Shown here: positions 7,463-15,559 of the stretch, piece by piece
Numbering within the stretch: the stretch's first letter is position 1
Layout: every line of letters begins with the position of its first letter
Assembly: GCA_024515975.1 (NCBI GenBank)
Contig: JAMSKV010000021.1
Coordinates: forward strand, 1-39,939
From: Endosaccharibacter trunci
GTDB lineage: Bacteria > Pseudomonadota > Alphaproteobacteria > Acetobacterales > Acetobacteraceae
Direction of reading: 5' to 3'
DNA: 39,939 nt
Program-made: the position numbers and the translations under genes
Notes under the pieces: model-generated
The model's database searches: none
Seen by the model: only the letters and a program-made list of their open reading frames with translations
Told to the model about the DNA's origin: nothing

Positions 7463-8785
7463 ATGCACATCGCAATGGTCGGCGGCGGATATGTCGGGCT
7501 GGTGTCCGCGGCCTGCTTCGCCGAGTTCGGCATCGAGGTCCGGGTGGTGGAAACCCATCCGGGCCGGTTGCAGATGCTGCGCGAAGGCCGCATCCCGATC
7601 TACGAACCGGGTCTGCAGCCGCTGGTGGAAAGCAACGTCCAGGCCGGGCGGCTCTCGTTCGGCGACGACATCGCCCACGCCGTTGCGGGCGCGGATGCGG
7701 TGTTCATCGCCGTCGGCACCCCGCCGCGCAATGGCGACGGCCATGCCGATCTGAGCTACGTATTCGCCGCCTGCGAGCAGGTGGCGGCCGCCCTGACCGG
7801 CTACACCGTGATCGTCACCAAATCCACCGTTCCCGTCGGCACCGGACGTCGCATCGCCGAGCTGGTCAACCAGGCACGGCCCGATCTTGATGTCGACGTA
7901 GCGTCCAATCCCGAATTCCTGCGCGAAGGCTCGGCGATCGGCGATTTCATGCGTCCCGACCGGGTGGTGATCGGGCTCGACACGCAGAAGCCGTCCGGCG
8001 TCGAGCGTGCCCGGGAGGTCATGCGCCGCCTGTACCGGCCGCTTTATCTGATCGAAGCACCGATCCTGTTCACGAGTCTCGAATCCTCCGAGCTGATCAA
8101 GTACGCCGCCAACTCGTTCCTGGCGATGAAGATCTCGTTCATCAACGAGATGGCCGATCTGTGCGAGCGCACCGGCGGTAACGTGCACGAGGTCGCGCAC
8201 GGCATCGGGCTCGACGGACGCATCGGGCGCAAATTCCTGCATGCCGGACCCGGCTATGGCGGGTCCTGCTTCCCCAAGGACACGCTGGCCCTGATGCGGC
8301 TTGCGCAGGACGCCGGCGCGCCATCGCGTCTGGTGGAAGCGACCGTTCAGGTGAACGAGGAACGCAAGAACGCCATGGCCGAGCGGATCATGCGGGCCGC
8401 CGACGGCGTGCGCGACAAGGTCGTGGCCGTGCTGGGTCTCACCTTCAAGCCGAACACGGACGACATGCGCGACGCACCGTCGATTCCGATCGTCCATCGT
8501 CTGGCCGAAAGCGGCGCCAGCTTGCGCGTGTTCGACCCCGTGGGAATGGAACTGGCTCGGCCCTTGATGCCGGACGGCATGGAATGGTGCACCGATGCGC
8601 TCGACGCCGCGACCGGCGCCGACCTGCTGGTGGTGCTGACCGAATGGAACGAGTTCAGGGCTCTTCCGCCGGCCCGGCTCGTCGCGCTGATGCGCGGCCG
8701 TCTGGTGGTGGACCTGCGCAATATCTGGGATCCACACGCCATGCGCGACGCCGGTTTCACCTATCATAGCATCGGGCGGCCGTAG
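7463..8785 (+). CDS. ugd: UDP-glucose 6-dehydrogenase
   Basis: A 440-residue enzyme that oxidises UDP-glucose to UDP-glucuronate using two NAD+. The N-terminal Rossmann motif is GGGYVGL, followed by VGTPP and the STVPVGT loop. The substrate-binding ASNPEFLREG motif is at about 147-156. The catalytic cysteine is Cys269 in GYGGSCFPKD, and the C-terminal domain begins at VLGLTFKPNTDDMRDAPS. The length is normal. The frame opens with a GTG at 7418, but the ATG at 7463 has GGAG upstream and gives the canonical N terminus MHIAMVGGGYVGL. The gene is monocistronic here and convergent with an AGE-family gene. Its product usually feeds exopolysaccharide or lipid modification. Confidence 0.96.
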   Translation: MHIAMVGGGYVGLVSAACFAEFGIEVRVVETHPGRLQMLREGRIPIYEPGLQPLVESNVQAGRLSFGDDIAHAVAGADAVFIAVGTPPRNGDGHADLSYVFAACEQVAAALTGYTVIVTKSTVPVGTGRRIAELVNQARPDLDVDVASNPEFLREGSAIGDFMRPDRVVIGLDTQKPSGVERAREVMRRLYRPLYLIEAPILFTSLESSELIKYAANSFLAMKISFINEMADLCERTGGNVHEVAHGIGLDGRIGRKFLHAGPGYGGSCFPKDTLALMRLAQDAGAPSRLVEATVQVNEERKNAMAERIMRAADGVRDKVVAVLGLTFKPNTDDMRDAPSIPIVHRLAESGASLRVFDPVGMELARPLMPDGMEWCTDALDAATGADLLVVLTEWNEFRALPPARLVALMRGRLVVDLRNIWDPHAMRDAGFTYHSIGRP

Positions 8786-8834
8786 GACGGTCGAAGGCTC
8801 TTCTTCTTCCGCCTCAAGCGGATAGCCGAGCGGC

Positions 8835-9995
8835 TCAGCTAGCCGGCGACGCGTTACGGAAGAAGAACCCGACCAGAGTCCAGGCATGGTAGCAGGAGCT
8901 CGCCGGCACCGTAGCGGCGATCGGCGTCCCCTCGAGCGAGAACCGGTCCGTCCAGAGGCCGGAAGGAGCAGCACCGATATACTCGCGCAGCAGGGCATCG
9001 GCCACAGCGACGGCGCGCGCGCCGCGTCCCGTGACGAGGCAGCCCTTGATCTGCTCGATCTGCAGCCACAGGCGGCGGCCGTCGCTCAAAGGCTGTCCGG
9101 TCCGGTCCACCTCGTCGATCAGGAACAATGGATCACGTGCGGAGCAGCCGAGCTCGAGCGCCGTGCGCATCAGCATCTCCGACGCGGCGGCATCGTCCCG
9201 TCCGAGCAGCGTCCGGCCCGCATGCAGCAGGAATGCCCATTCCGCCATATGCCCGGGATCGAGCCGCTCCGACCGCCACTCCGCGCCGCACTGCCAGTGC
9301 GGACCGAAAAACTCGATCAGCAGGCCATCGCGCAGGAATTGCCGGTGCAGCAGGTCATGGCACCGTTCGAGGAGCGCCAGATGCCCCGCATCGCCGGTGG
9401 TACCGGCCAGCAGCGCCAGCGCCTCGAACATGTGCATATGCGGGTTCTGCCGCCGCGGCAAAGTGTGGTTCTCGTCCTCCGCCCAGCCGCCATCACTGCC
9501 CGGCAGCACACGTTCGATCGTCTCCAGCAGCGCATCGGCCCGCTCGCGGTAGATTGGGTTCCCGGTGGCCTGCAGCAGCGCGGCCTGGGCCAGCAGCACG
9601 CAGGACTGGTCATACAGATCGCGCACCGGATCGAGCACGGCGCCGGCCGTACGATCGAAGGCGCGCACATAGCCGCCATCGGGCAGACGGGCGTCGCGCT
9701 CCAGCGCTTCCGCCGCCCGTTCCGCCGCCGCGAGGCCGCCAGGAGGGCCGAGACCGAGCGCGGCGGCGTCCGCATAGGCGTGGATCATCCTTGCCGCGGT
9801 GCGCGTGCGCAGGGTGACGCTGCCGAGCGGCGATCCATCCAGGCTCAGCCCCTCATGGAAATGCCCGCGCGACGGATCATGCGCGGCAGCCAGCCAGAAG
9901 GGCAGCACGGTTTCGGTCAGCCACGAGGCGAAGCGAGCCAGGGCACCATTCTGGTAGGTATCGCGCACGAACGTTCTCCACGGGGCCAGCACCAT
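8835..9995 (-). CDS. AGE-family (N-acylglucosamine 2-epimerase-like) sugar isomerase/epimerase
   Basis: A 386-residue (alpha/alpha)6-barrel protein of the AGE family. Seen are GHFHEGLSLDGSP near the N terminus, NPHMHMFEALALL, GHMAEWAFLL and the C-terminal CYHAWTLVGFFF; histidines at these places form the active site in relatives. Family members interconvert GlcNAc/ManNAc, D-mannose/D-fructose, or epimerise the reducing end of oligosaccharides. A mannose isomerase-type activity is a reasonable guess, not a demonstration. The ATG at 9995 is chosen; a GTG at 10052 would add 19 residues without a clear ribosome site. It is convergent with ugd, with a 49-base gap. Confidence 0.8.
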   Translation of the reverse strand: MVLAPWRTFVRDTYQNGALARFASWLTETVLPFWLAAAHDPSRGHFHEGLSLDGSPLGSVTLRTRTAARMIHAYADAAALGLGPPGGLAAAERAAEALERDARLPDGGYVRAFDRTAGAVLDPVRDLYDQSCVLLAQAALLQATGNPIYRERADALLETIERVLPGSDGGWAEDENHTLPRRQNPHMHMFEALALLAGTTGDAGHLALLERCHDLLHRQFLRDGLLIEFFGPHWQCGAEWRSERLDPGHMAEWAFLLHAGRTLLGRDDAAASEMLMRTALELGCSARDPLFLIDEVDRTGQPLSDGRRLWLQIEQIKGCLVTGRGARAVAVADALLREYIGAAPSGLWTDRFSLEGTPIAATVPASSCYHAWTLVGFFFRNASPAS

Positions 9996-10357
9996 TCGCC
10001 CCGTGACACGGCCAGGGAAAGCGCCGACCCATGGCCGGCCGGCGGGCTTCACGCCAAAACGAGCGCGCTGTCTATAACAACCGATCGTGCGGCGATAGGC
10101 ACCCTCCCCTCACCGTGAACAACGCGACGCCCGGATGACGGGAACACGACGCGAGGCGGCCCGTTCCGCCGCTGCGTCAATCACCGCTGCCGGCACGACG
10201 GCGATCGCCATGCCGCCGCCTGGCCTCACGCTGTTGTGAGCAGGGATTCCGGTTGAAGGCGGCATTCGCTGCTGGACCTGCAGAAGCCTTCTGGCGGGCG
10301 GGGTGTCGCCGAACCCGACCGACGAAAGTCTCAGGTCTTTCTTTCAGAAAGACCCTC
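9996..10357. other. Non-coding gap with weak promoter and terminator
   Basis: These 362 bases contain no convincing gene. On the minus strand TTGTTATAGA (10071-10080) could provide a TATAGA -10 box for the AGE-family gene, but I see no good -35. The left part may be the leader of that gene. At the right edge is the hairpin that follows the molybdenum-cofactor operon. A 34-codon plus-strand frame at about 10136 lacks a ribosome site and family resemblance. Confidence 0.5.
10334..10354 (-). terminator. Terminator hairpin of the molybdenum-cofactor operon
   Basis: GGTCTTTCT (10334-10342) and AGAAAGACC (10346-10354) form a perfect 9-bp stem with a 3-base loop, starting four bases beyond the stop of the MoaE-MoeB-rhodanese gene. 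The stem resembles the TCTTTCTT hairpins of the composite elements elsewhere in the window. Confidence 0.6.
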
Positions 10358-11890
10358 TTACTCCGACAGCCCTTGCAGGCCGCCCGGCAGGGTGAACACG
10401 TCGGCACGCCCGGAATCCCGCATATGCTGCGCGCCCCGCGCACTGCGCCGGCCACTGGCGCAGACCAGCAGCAGGGGCCCCTCCGCGGGCAGCGCCGCGC
10501 CGGATTCGAGCAGCACGGGCAGTGGGACATGTACCGCTTCCGGCATCGGCCAGGCCGCACGCTCATCCTCCTGACGGACATCCACCAGGCGATACCCGGC
10601 CGCTCGGGCAGCGCCGAGCGTGCTGAAACGTCGCTCCAGACTGTCGCCGCCGCGCGCCGCCATCGCCCGCTCCGCCATTGCGACGCAGCCGCCACGCGAA
10701 GCGCAACCGTTCTCGGCGTCGATCCGGAGCTGGTCGGTTCGGTTGTCCAGCAGATCCACCAGCAGAAGCCTGTCCGGCGCCTGTCCTGGCAGGCCGAGCA
10801 GCCGCTTCAGCGCCTCGTTGGCCTGCATCGTGCCCAGAATGCCCGGCACCGGACCGAGAACGCCGCTTTCCGCGCAACTCGCCGCCGCATCCGGTGCCGG
10901 TTCGGCCGGCCAGAGGCAGCGCAGGCACGGGCCGCCCGCCCGCGGATCGATCACCTGCAATTGCCCCTCATACTGATGCACGCTCGCCAGGATCAGGGCC
11001 GTGCCGGACATGGTAGCCGCGTCGCTGCACAGGAAGCGGCTCGACATGTCGTCGCTGCACTCCACCACCAGATCGAAGCGGCGGAACAGCGCCACCGCCT
11101 CGTCCGGCGCGATCCGCCCGAACAGCTCGGTACGTACGGAGGGGTTCACGGCGGCGATACGTTCGGCCGCGACCTCTGCCTTGAGGCGGCCGGTATCGGC
11201 GGCCGTGAACAGGGTCTGGCGATGCAGATTGCTGGCGTCGATACGGTCGTCGTCGGAGATGCCCAGCAGCCCGACGCCCGCCCCGGCCAGATAGGCCAGA
11301 ACCGGACTGCCGAGCCCGCCCGCGCCGATCACCAGAACGCGCGCCCGCGCCAGTTTCTCCTGCCCGGCCTCTCCGACACCCGGCAGGCGCTTCTGCCGCG
11401 AATAATCCGGCACGAAGCCGGCAGGCGCGCGATGATGACGATGATGATGCGTGTGGTCGTGATCCTCGCCGTGATGCGCGCACGCGACCCAGGCGGTGTC
11501 TCCTTCGAGGTAGTGTTCCTTCTTCCAGACCGGCAAACGATGCTTGATCTGGTCGATGATGAAGCGGCAGGCGCGGAACGCCTCGTCGCGATGCGCCGAC
11601 GACACCCCGACCCAGACCGCCATTTCGCCGATCCGCAGCATCCCGCTGCGATGAATGCCGACCGCGTCGATCGCTCCGAATCGCTCCCGCGCCTCCTGCA
11701 TGATGCGCTCGCCCTCGACCTGGGCGAGTTCGGCGTAGACCTCGTATTCGAGGCCGCCGACGTCGCGACCTTCGTTCGTATGACGGACCCAGCCTTCGAA
11801 GGCGCAGAAACCGCCATGATCGGGATTGTGGAGTTCCCGGCGAAGCGACGCGACATCGAGATCGCGGTCGGAAACGGCGAAGCGCATCAT
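10358..11890 (-). CDS. MoaE-MoeB-rhodanese trifunctional fusion
   Basis: A 510-residue protein joining three molybdopterin-synthesis functions. Residues 1-140 are MoaE (large subunit of molybdopterin synthase), with SSAHRDEAFRAC and the active-site lysine motif PVWKKE (120-125). Residues 139-153 are a His/Asp-rich linker. Residues 160 to about 405 are a ThiF/MoeB adenylyltransferase: GAGGLGSP (189-196), SNLHRQ (220-225), CLRC (322-325) with a second Cys pair at 396 and 402 that may complete a zinc site, and SCAESGVLGPV around Cys339. Residues 418-510 are a rhodanese domain with active-site loop CASGRRS (Cys477). The rhodanese could supply sulfur for MoaD thiocarboxylation, MoeB would adenylate MoaD, and MoaE would use it to convert cPMP to molybdopterin. 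The start is ATGATG overlapping the moaD stop; the frame upstream is moaD shadow. Confidence 0.92.
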   Translation of the reverse strand: MMRFAVSDRDLDVASLRRELHNPDHGGFCAFEGWVRHTNEGRDVGGLEYEVYAELAQVEGERIMQEARERFGAIDAVGIHRSGMLRIGEMAVWVGVSSAHRDEAFRACRFIIDQIKHRLPVWKKEHYLEGDTAWVACAHHGEDHDHTHHHRHHRAPAGFVPDYSRQKRLPGVGEAGQEKLARARVLVIGAGGLGSPVLAYLAGAGVGLLGISDDDRIDASNLHRQTLFTAADTGRLKAEVAAERIAAVNPSVRTELFGRIAPDEAVALFRRFDLVVECSDDMSSRFLCSDAATMSGTALILASVHQYEGQLQVIDPRAGGPCLRCLWPAEPAPDAAASCAESGVLGPVPGILGTMQANEALKRLLGLPGQAPDRLLLVDLLDNRTDQLRIDAENGCASRGGCVAMAERAMAARGGDSLERRFSTLGAARAAGYRLVDVRQEDERAAWPMPEAVHVPLPVLLESGAALPAEGPLLLVCASGRRSARGAQHMRDSGRADVFTLPGGLQGLSE

Positions 11891-12129
11891 CCGCCGTTCA
11901 CCGGCGGAACGAATACGACGACGTCGCCGTCGCGCAGCCTCGTTTCCCAAGAGCAGAACGCTGTGTTCACGGCGATCTTGAGCGCATCCCGCGGTAGCGA
12001 GAACCCGTGCCGGAGGCGCAGAGTGTCATAGAGTGCGGCCGGCGTTTCGGCATCGGTCGAGACACGCTCGCCCCCGGTTCCGGCCTGCTCGCGCAGCTGG
12101 GCGTAATAGCGCAACTCCACGGTGATCAT
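11887..12129 (-). CDS. moaD: Molybdopterin synthase small subunit MoaD
   Basis: An 80-residue ubiquitin-fold sulfur carrier ending in Gly-Gly (VFVPPVNGG), the C terminus that is adenylated by MoeB and then thiocarboxylated. The N terminus ITVELRYYAQLREQAG and the NTAF segment are typical of MoaD. The start overlaps the mobA stop as ATGA, and its own stop overlaps the start of the MoaE-MoeB-rhodanese fusion. The sulfur carrier is therefore translated directly before the enzyme that would activate, sulfurate and use it. Confidence 0.93.
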   Translation of the reverse strand: MITVELRYYAQLREQAGTGGERVSTDAETPAALYDTLRLRHGFSLPRDALKIAVNTAFCSWETRLRDGDVVVFVPPVNGG

Positions 12130-12716
12130 GCCGTCCGCTCCAGGATCTGCGAGACCCGCTCGAAATCGTCCGGCGTGTTGATGTTGTCCAACGCATTCCC
12201 GGGCGGTGGCAACAGTCTCGTCCGCAGATGTTTCAGCGTCGCACGCGGACAGAACCGGCCGGCATCATGCCTTTCCTTCAGGAACGGGTGGCTGGACGGT
12301 TCCCAGATTGCGCAGAGCGGCTCGGGCAGATCGTCGAACCGGGAGCGGAACGCGATCGCGTCGATCCCCGGCGCACGCGCGGCGACCAGGTCGTGCAGGG
12401 TCTTCTCGTCGAGCAGAGGCAGATCGCAGGCGAGCACCAGCCAGGCGGCGTCGGGATACGCGTCCTGCGCCGACAGGATGCCGGCTATGGGGCCTACCGC
12501 CTCGTAGCGGTCCGGCAGAGTGGGCAGGCTGTTGCGCAGCCCGTCCTCCGCCTGCTCCGGGCGGATCGATACGAAGGACTGCGCACAGATGCCGGACAGC
12601 AGACGCCAGGCGCGCAGGAGCTGCGCCTCGCCGCGATATTCGAGTGCCGCCTTGTCGCGCGCCATGCGGCGCGACGCGCCCCCGCTCAGCAGCAGGCCGT
12701 AGAGCGGCGCGGTCAA
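12126..12716 (-). CDS. mobA: Molybdenum cofactor guanylyltransferase MobA
   Basis: A 196-residue nucleotidyltransferase that attaches GMP to Moco, giving the bis-MGD cofactor used by DMSO-reductase-family enzymes. Visible are the N-terminal GTP-binding signature LLSGGASRRMARDKAAL and ACDLPLL with the metal-binding Asp. The signature has Ala where RMG is the usual sequence. The likely start is a TTG at 12716, overlapping the moaC stop as TTGA, with GGAG seven bases upstream; no ATG lies before the glycine-rich loop. The stop overlaps moaD. The molybdoenzyme encoded upstream in the same run is the obvious client. Confidence 0.9.
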   Translation of the reverse strand: MTAPLYGLLLSGGASRRMARDKAALEYRGEAQLLRAWRLLSGICAQSFVSIRPEQAEDGLRNSLPTLPDRYEAVGPIAGILSAQDAYPDAAWLVLACDLPLLDEKTLHDLVAARAPGIDAIAFRSRFDDLPEPLCAIWEPSSHPFLKERHDAGRFCPRATLKHLRTRLLPPPGNALDNINTPDDFERVSQILERTA

Positions 12717-13195
12717 GACATCGCTCCGAAATCGCGCTTTCCGCCGCTCTTGGAGAGCAGACGCAGATCGGCGATGACGATTTCGTGCGAAAGCGCCTTG
12801 CACATGTCGTAGATCGTCAGCGATGCGATCGATGCCCCCGTGAGGGCTTCCATCTCGACGCCGGTATGGCCGTTGCAGGCCACGGTGCAGTCCACCAGGG
12901 CCGTATCGCCATCCATGGTGATGGCGACGTCGCATTTGCTGAGCGCGAGCGGATGACAAAGCGGGATCAGCTGCGCGGTGTTCTTGGCGCCCATGATCCC
13001 GGCGATATGGGCGATCGTCAGCACGGCGCCCTTGGGCGTAACGTAGCCCGCATCGCGCAGCGTGGCGGCGACAGCGGGCGGAAACACCACCTTCGCGCGC
13101 GCGGTGGCGACGCGCCGCGTCACCGGCTTGGCGCCGACATCGACCATGCGCGGCTGGTTGTCGTCGTCCAGATGCGTCAATGCCGTACTGCTCAT
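12713..13195 (-). CDS. moaC: Cyclic pyranopterin monophosphate synthase MoaC
   Basis: A 160-residue MoaC that, after MoaA, converts the 3',8-cyclo-GTP intermediate to cyclic pyranopterin monophosphate. Conserved blocks include AHIAGIMGAKNTAQLIPLCHPL and the active-site region GHTGVEMEALTGASIASLTIYDMCKAL. The length is normal for the family. GGAG precedes the ATG. It lies 27 bases after moaA, and its TGA overlaps the TTG start of mobA. Confidence 0.96.
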   Translation of the reverse strand: MSSTALTHLDDDNQPRMVDVGAKPVTRRVATARAKVVFPPAVAATLRDAGYVTPKGAVLTIAHIAGIMGAKNTAQLIPLCHPLALSKCDVAITMDGDTALVDCTVACNGHTGVEMEALTGASIASLTIYDMCKALSHEIVIADLRLLSKSGGKRDFGAMS

Positions 13196-13222
13196 GGAGA
13201 ACTCCGAACCATCCAGGCGGGG

Positions 13223-14263
13223 TCAGCCGCCGATATAATGCATTTCGATCTTGGGTTGCACGTCGCCATGCGCCGGGACGAGCGCACGCTCCTCGCTGTA
13301 GCGGTCGCCGCGTCGCAGCCAGACGGAGCGCAACATCTCCCGCAACGCCTCGTCATTCGCCGCCTCGTCGCGCAATACGCGTCGCAGGTCGGTTCCCTCC
13401 GTGGCGAACAGGCACGTGTAGAGCTTGCCCTCGGATGACAGACGTGCCCGCGTGCAGCCGCCACAGAACGGATCGCTGACGGACGAGATGAAACCGATCT
13501 CGCCCGCGCCATCATCGAAGCGGAAGCGCGACGCCACCTCGCCGCCATAGCGGGCCGGCAGGGGCGAGACCGGCCAGCGCGCGGCAACGCGGTCGCGCAA
13601 CTCGCGCGACGGGACCACGGCATCGATGTTCCATTTGTTCCGGTTGCCGACATCCATGAATTCGATGAAGCGAACCGAAACCGGCGTGAAGCGGAACCGC
13701 TCCAGCAGCGGCAGAACCTCGCTGTCGTTGATCCCGCGCTGCACGACCATGTTGATCTTGGTCGGCAGGCCGGCCGCCAGCGCCGCGTCGATGCCGCGCA
13801 GCACCTGGCGCACCGAACCGTGACCGCCGCTGAGCCGCGCGAACACGACCTCGTCCAGAGCGTCCAGGCTCACCGTCACCCGGTCGAGCCCGGCCGCGCG
13901 CAGCGTGTCCGCCTGCTCCGGCAGCAGAACTCCGTTCGTGGTCAGGGCGATATCGCGGATGCCGTCGATCCCGCGCAGCATGCCGACCAGCACGGCGAGA
14001 TCGGGACGCAGCAGCGGCTCGCCGCCGGTCAGACGCAGCTTCTCCACCCCGAGCGACGCGGCCTGGCGGCAGATGCGTTCGATCTCGGCGAAATCGAGCC
14101 GCTCCTCGCGCCGGAGAAAACGATAGGCCTCGCCGTACGTCTCCACTGGCATGCAATAGGTGCAGCGGAAATTGCACCGATCCATCACCGAGATTCGCAG
14201 ATCGTGCATGCGCCGGCCGAGCCGGTCTTCAGGCCGTTCGTCGTGGGTCGGTGCCGGGTTCAT
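13223..14263 (-). CDS. moaA: GTP 3',8-cyclase MoaA
   Basis: A 346-residue radical SAM enzyme performing the first step of molybdopterin synthesis from GTP. The N-terminal cluster motif is CNFRCTYC, followed by the TGGEPLLRPD SAM-binding motif. The C-terminal second cluster is in DPFCGGCTRARLSSEGKLYTC, and the protein ends in IGG, as expected for MoaA's Gly-Gly tail. The ATG at 14263 lies one base after the moeA TGA; the longer upstream frame only mirrors moeA. Confidence 0.96.
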   Translation of the reverse strand: MNPAPTHDERPEDRLGRRMHDLRISVMDRCNFRCTYCMPVETYGEAYRFLRREERLDFAEIERICRQAASLGVEKLRLTGGEPLLRPDLAVLVGMLRGIDGIRDIALTTNGVLLPEQADTLRAAGLDRVTVSLDALDEVVFARLSGGHGSVRQVLRGIDAALAAGLPTKINMVVQRGINDSEVLPLLERFRFTPVSVRFIEFMDVGNRNKWNIDAVVPSRELRDRVAARWPVSPLPARYGGEVASRFRFDDGAGEIGFISSVSDPFCGGCTRARLSSEGKLYTCLFATEGTDLRRVLRDEAANDEALREMLRSVWLRRGDRYSEERALVPAHGDVQPKIEMHYIGG

Positions 14264-14264
14264 C

Positions 14265-15464
14265 TCACCACCGGAACACGCGCACCGGCGCGCCCTCGGC
14301 GATGGACCGTTCCGGCGGCAGCTCGACGATGCCGTGCGTGCCGCCGAGGGCGGTGAAATCGCCGGAATTGCTCCAGCCGCGCGCATGGGCCAGCAGCGTT
14401 CCGGACGGGTCGCTTTCGAGCCGCACCGGCAGAAACCGTGCCAGACGCAGCGGTTTGCCGGTGTCGCCCCTGATGCTGGCGTATTCGACCGGCACCGCCA
14501 GCCCGGACGCGCGCAACAAAGCCGGACGCACATAGCGCGTCATGCACACCAGCGACGATACCGGATTGCCCGGCAGTGCGAACACGGCCTGGCTTTCTGG
14601 ACCGATGCCCACCCATATCGGCTTGCCGGGACGCTGCGCGATGCCGTGCAGGACGCACCGAACGCCGAGGGACTCCAGACAATCGGGCACAAAGTCGCGC
14701 TGCCCCATCGACACCCCGCCGCTCAGCACCAGCACGTCATGCGCGCGCAACAGCGCGTCGAGGCTGTCGCGCACGGCGTCGCGGTCGTCCAGGACATGAT
14801 GTAGCGAGACGCGGTCGAAACCACCCCTCTCTAGAGAAGCGGCGAGGGCCAGATCGTTGGAGCGGCGGATCTGCCCTGGGCGGAGCGTCGCCTCCACCGG
14901 GACGAGCTCGTCACCGGTGGAGATGATCGCGATGCGCGGCGCGCGGGCGACCTCGACCGTGGCGACGCCATTGGAGGCCAGCATGGACATCTCTGGCCCG
15001 CCGATCCGCACGCCGCCTTCGAGCACCACCGCGCCCTCGGCGCAATCCGCCCCGCGCCGGTGGATGAACTGGCCCCGGGCAGGATCATAGCCCTCCTCCA
15101 GCGCGACGACGTCGCCATCCCGCCGGAACCGCTCGACCGGGATGACGCAATCGCAGCCCTCCGGCAGAACCGCGCCCGTCGTGACGTCGATGCAGTCGTC
15201 GTCGTCCCGCAACGCCTGCCCGACCTCGCCCGCCATCTGGGCGCCGGCGACGCGAAGCCGCCGCGAGAGCTCGTCGCGCCAGCGCAGGGCGACGCCGTCC
15301 ATCATCACCCGGTCGAAGGGTGGCTGCGCCGTTTCCGCGCGCACGATCTGGCGCAGGACGCGCCCGATCGCCTCTCGCAGGGCAATCCGCTCGCCGGGGA
15401 GAGCGGGCAGCATGTCCGCAACCAGCCGATCGGCGGCGTCCGTGTCGATAAGAACGTCCATCAT
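14265..15464 (-). CDS. moeA: Molybdopterin molybdenumtransferase MoeA
   Basis: A 399-residue protein inserting molybdate into adenylylated molybdopterin. The N-terminal PPFDRVMMDG motif, the central STGDELV motif with VLSGGVSMGQRDFV, and the GNPVSS motif of the catalytic domain are all visible, and the length is normal. The substrate of MoeA is made by MogA/MoaB-type adenylylation, for which no gene is present in this window, so that activity must be encoded elsewhere. It lies 95 bases after the FdhF/YdeP-like gene. The start is a double ATG; either codon is possible. Confidence 0.95.
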   Translation of the reverse strand: MMDVLIDTDAADRLVADMLPALPGERIALREAIGRVLRQIVRAETAQPPFDRVMMDGVALRWRDELSRRLRVAGAQMAGEVGQALRDDDDCIDVTTGAVLPEGCDCVIPVERFRRDGDVVALEEGYDPARGQFIHRRGADCAEGAVVLEGGVRIGGPEMSMLASNGVATVEVARAPRIAIISTGDELVPVEATLRPGQIRRSNDLALAASLERGGFDRVSLHHVLDDRDAVRDSLDALLRAHDVLVLSGGVSMGQRDFVPDCLESLGVRCVLHGIAQRPGKPIWVGIGPESQAVFALPGNPVSSLVCMTRYVRPALLRASGLAVPVEYASIRGDTGKPLRLARFLPVRLESDPSGTLLAHARGWSNSGDFTALGGTHGIVELPPERSIAEGAPVRVFRW

Positions 15465-15559
15465 GGAGAAACGCGCGATCCCGCCAGCCTTTGCCGTGCC
15501 TCAGAAGGCGACGGGGCGTACCCAAATCAAGGTCCGCCCGCTCTCGGCAGGTTTGCGCA

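Noticed and set aside
8808-8822. TCCGC-CTCAA-GCGGA between the convergent ugd and AGE-family genes as a terminator
   Set aside because: The stem is only 5 bp and there is no proper T-run on either strand. It may assist termination but the evidence is too weak to annotate.
10136-10240. A 34-codon plus-strand frame in the 362-base gap
   Set aside because: No ribosome-binding site, Ala/Thr-rich low-complexity product, and no relation to neighbours.
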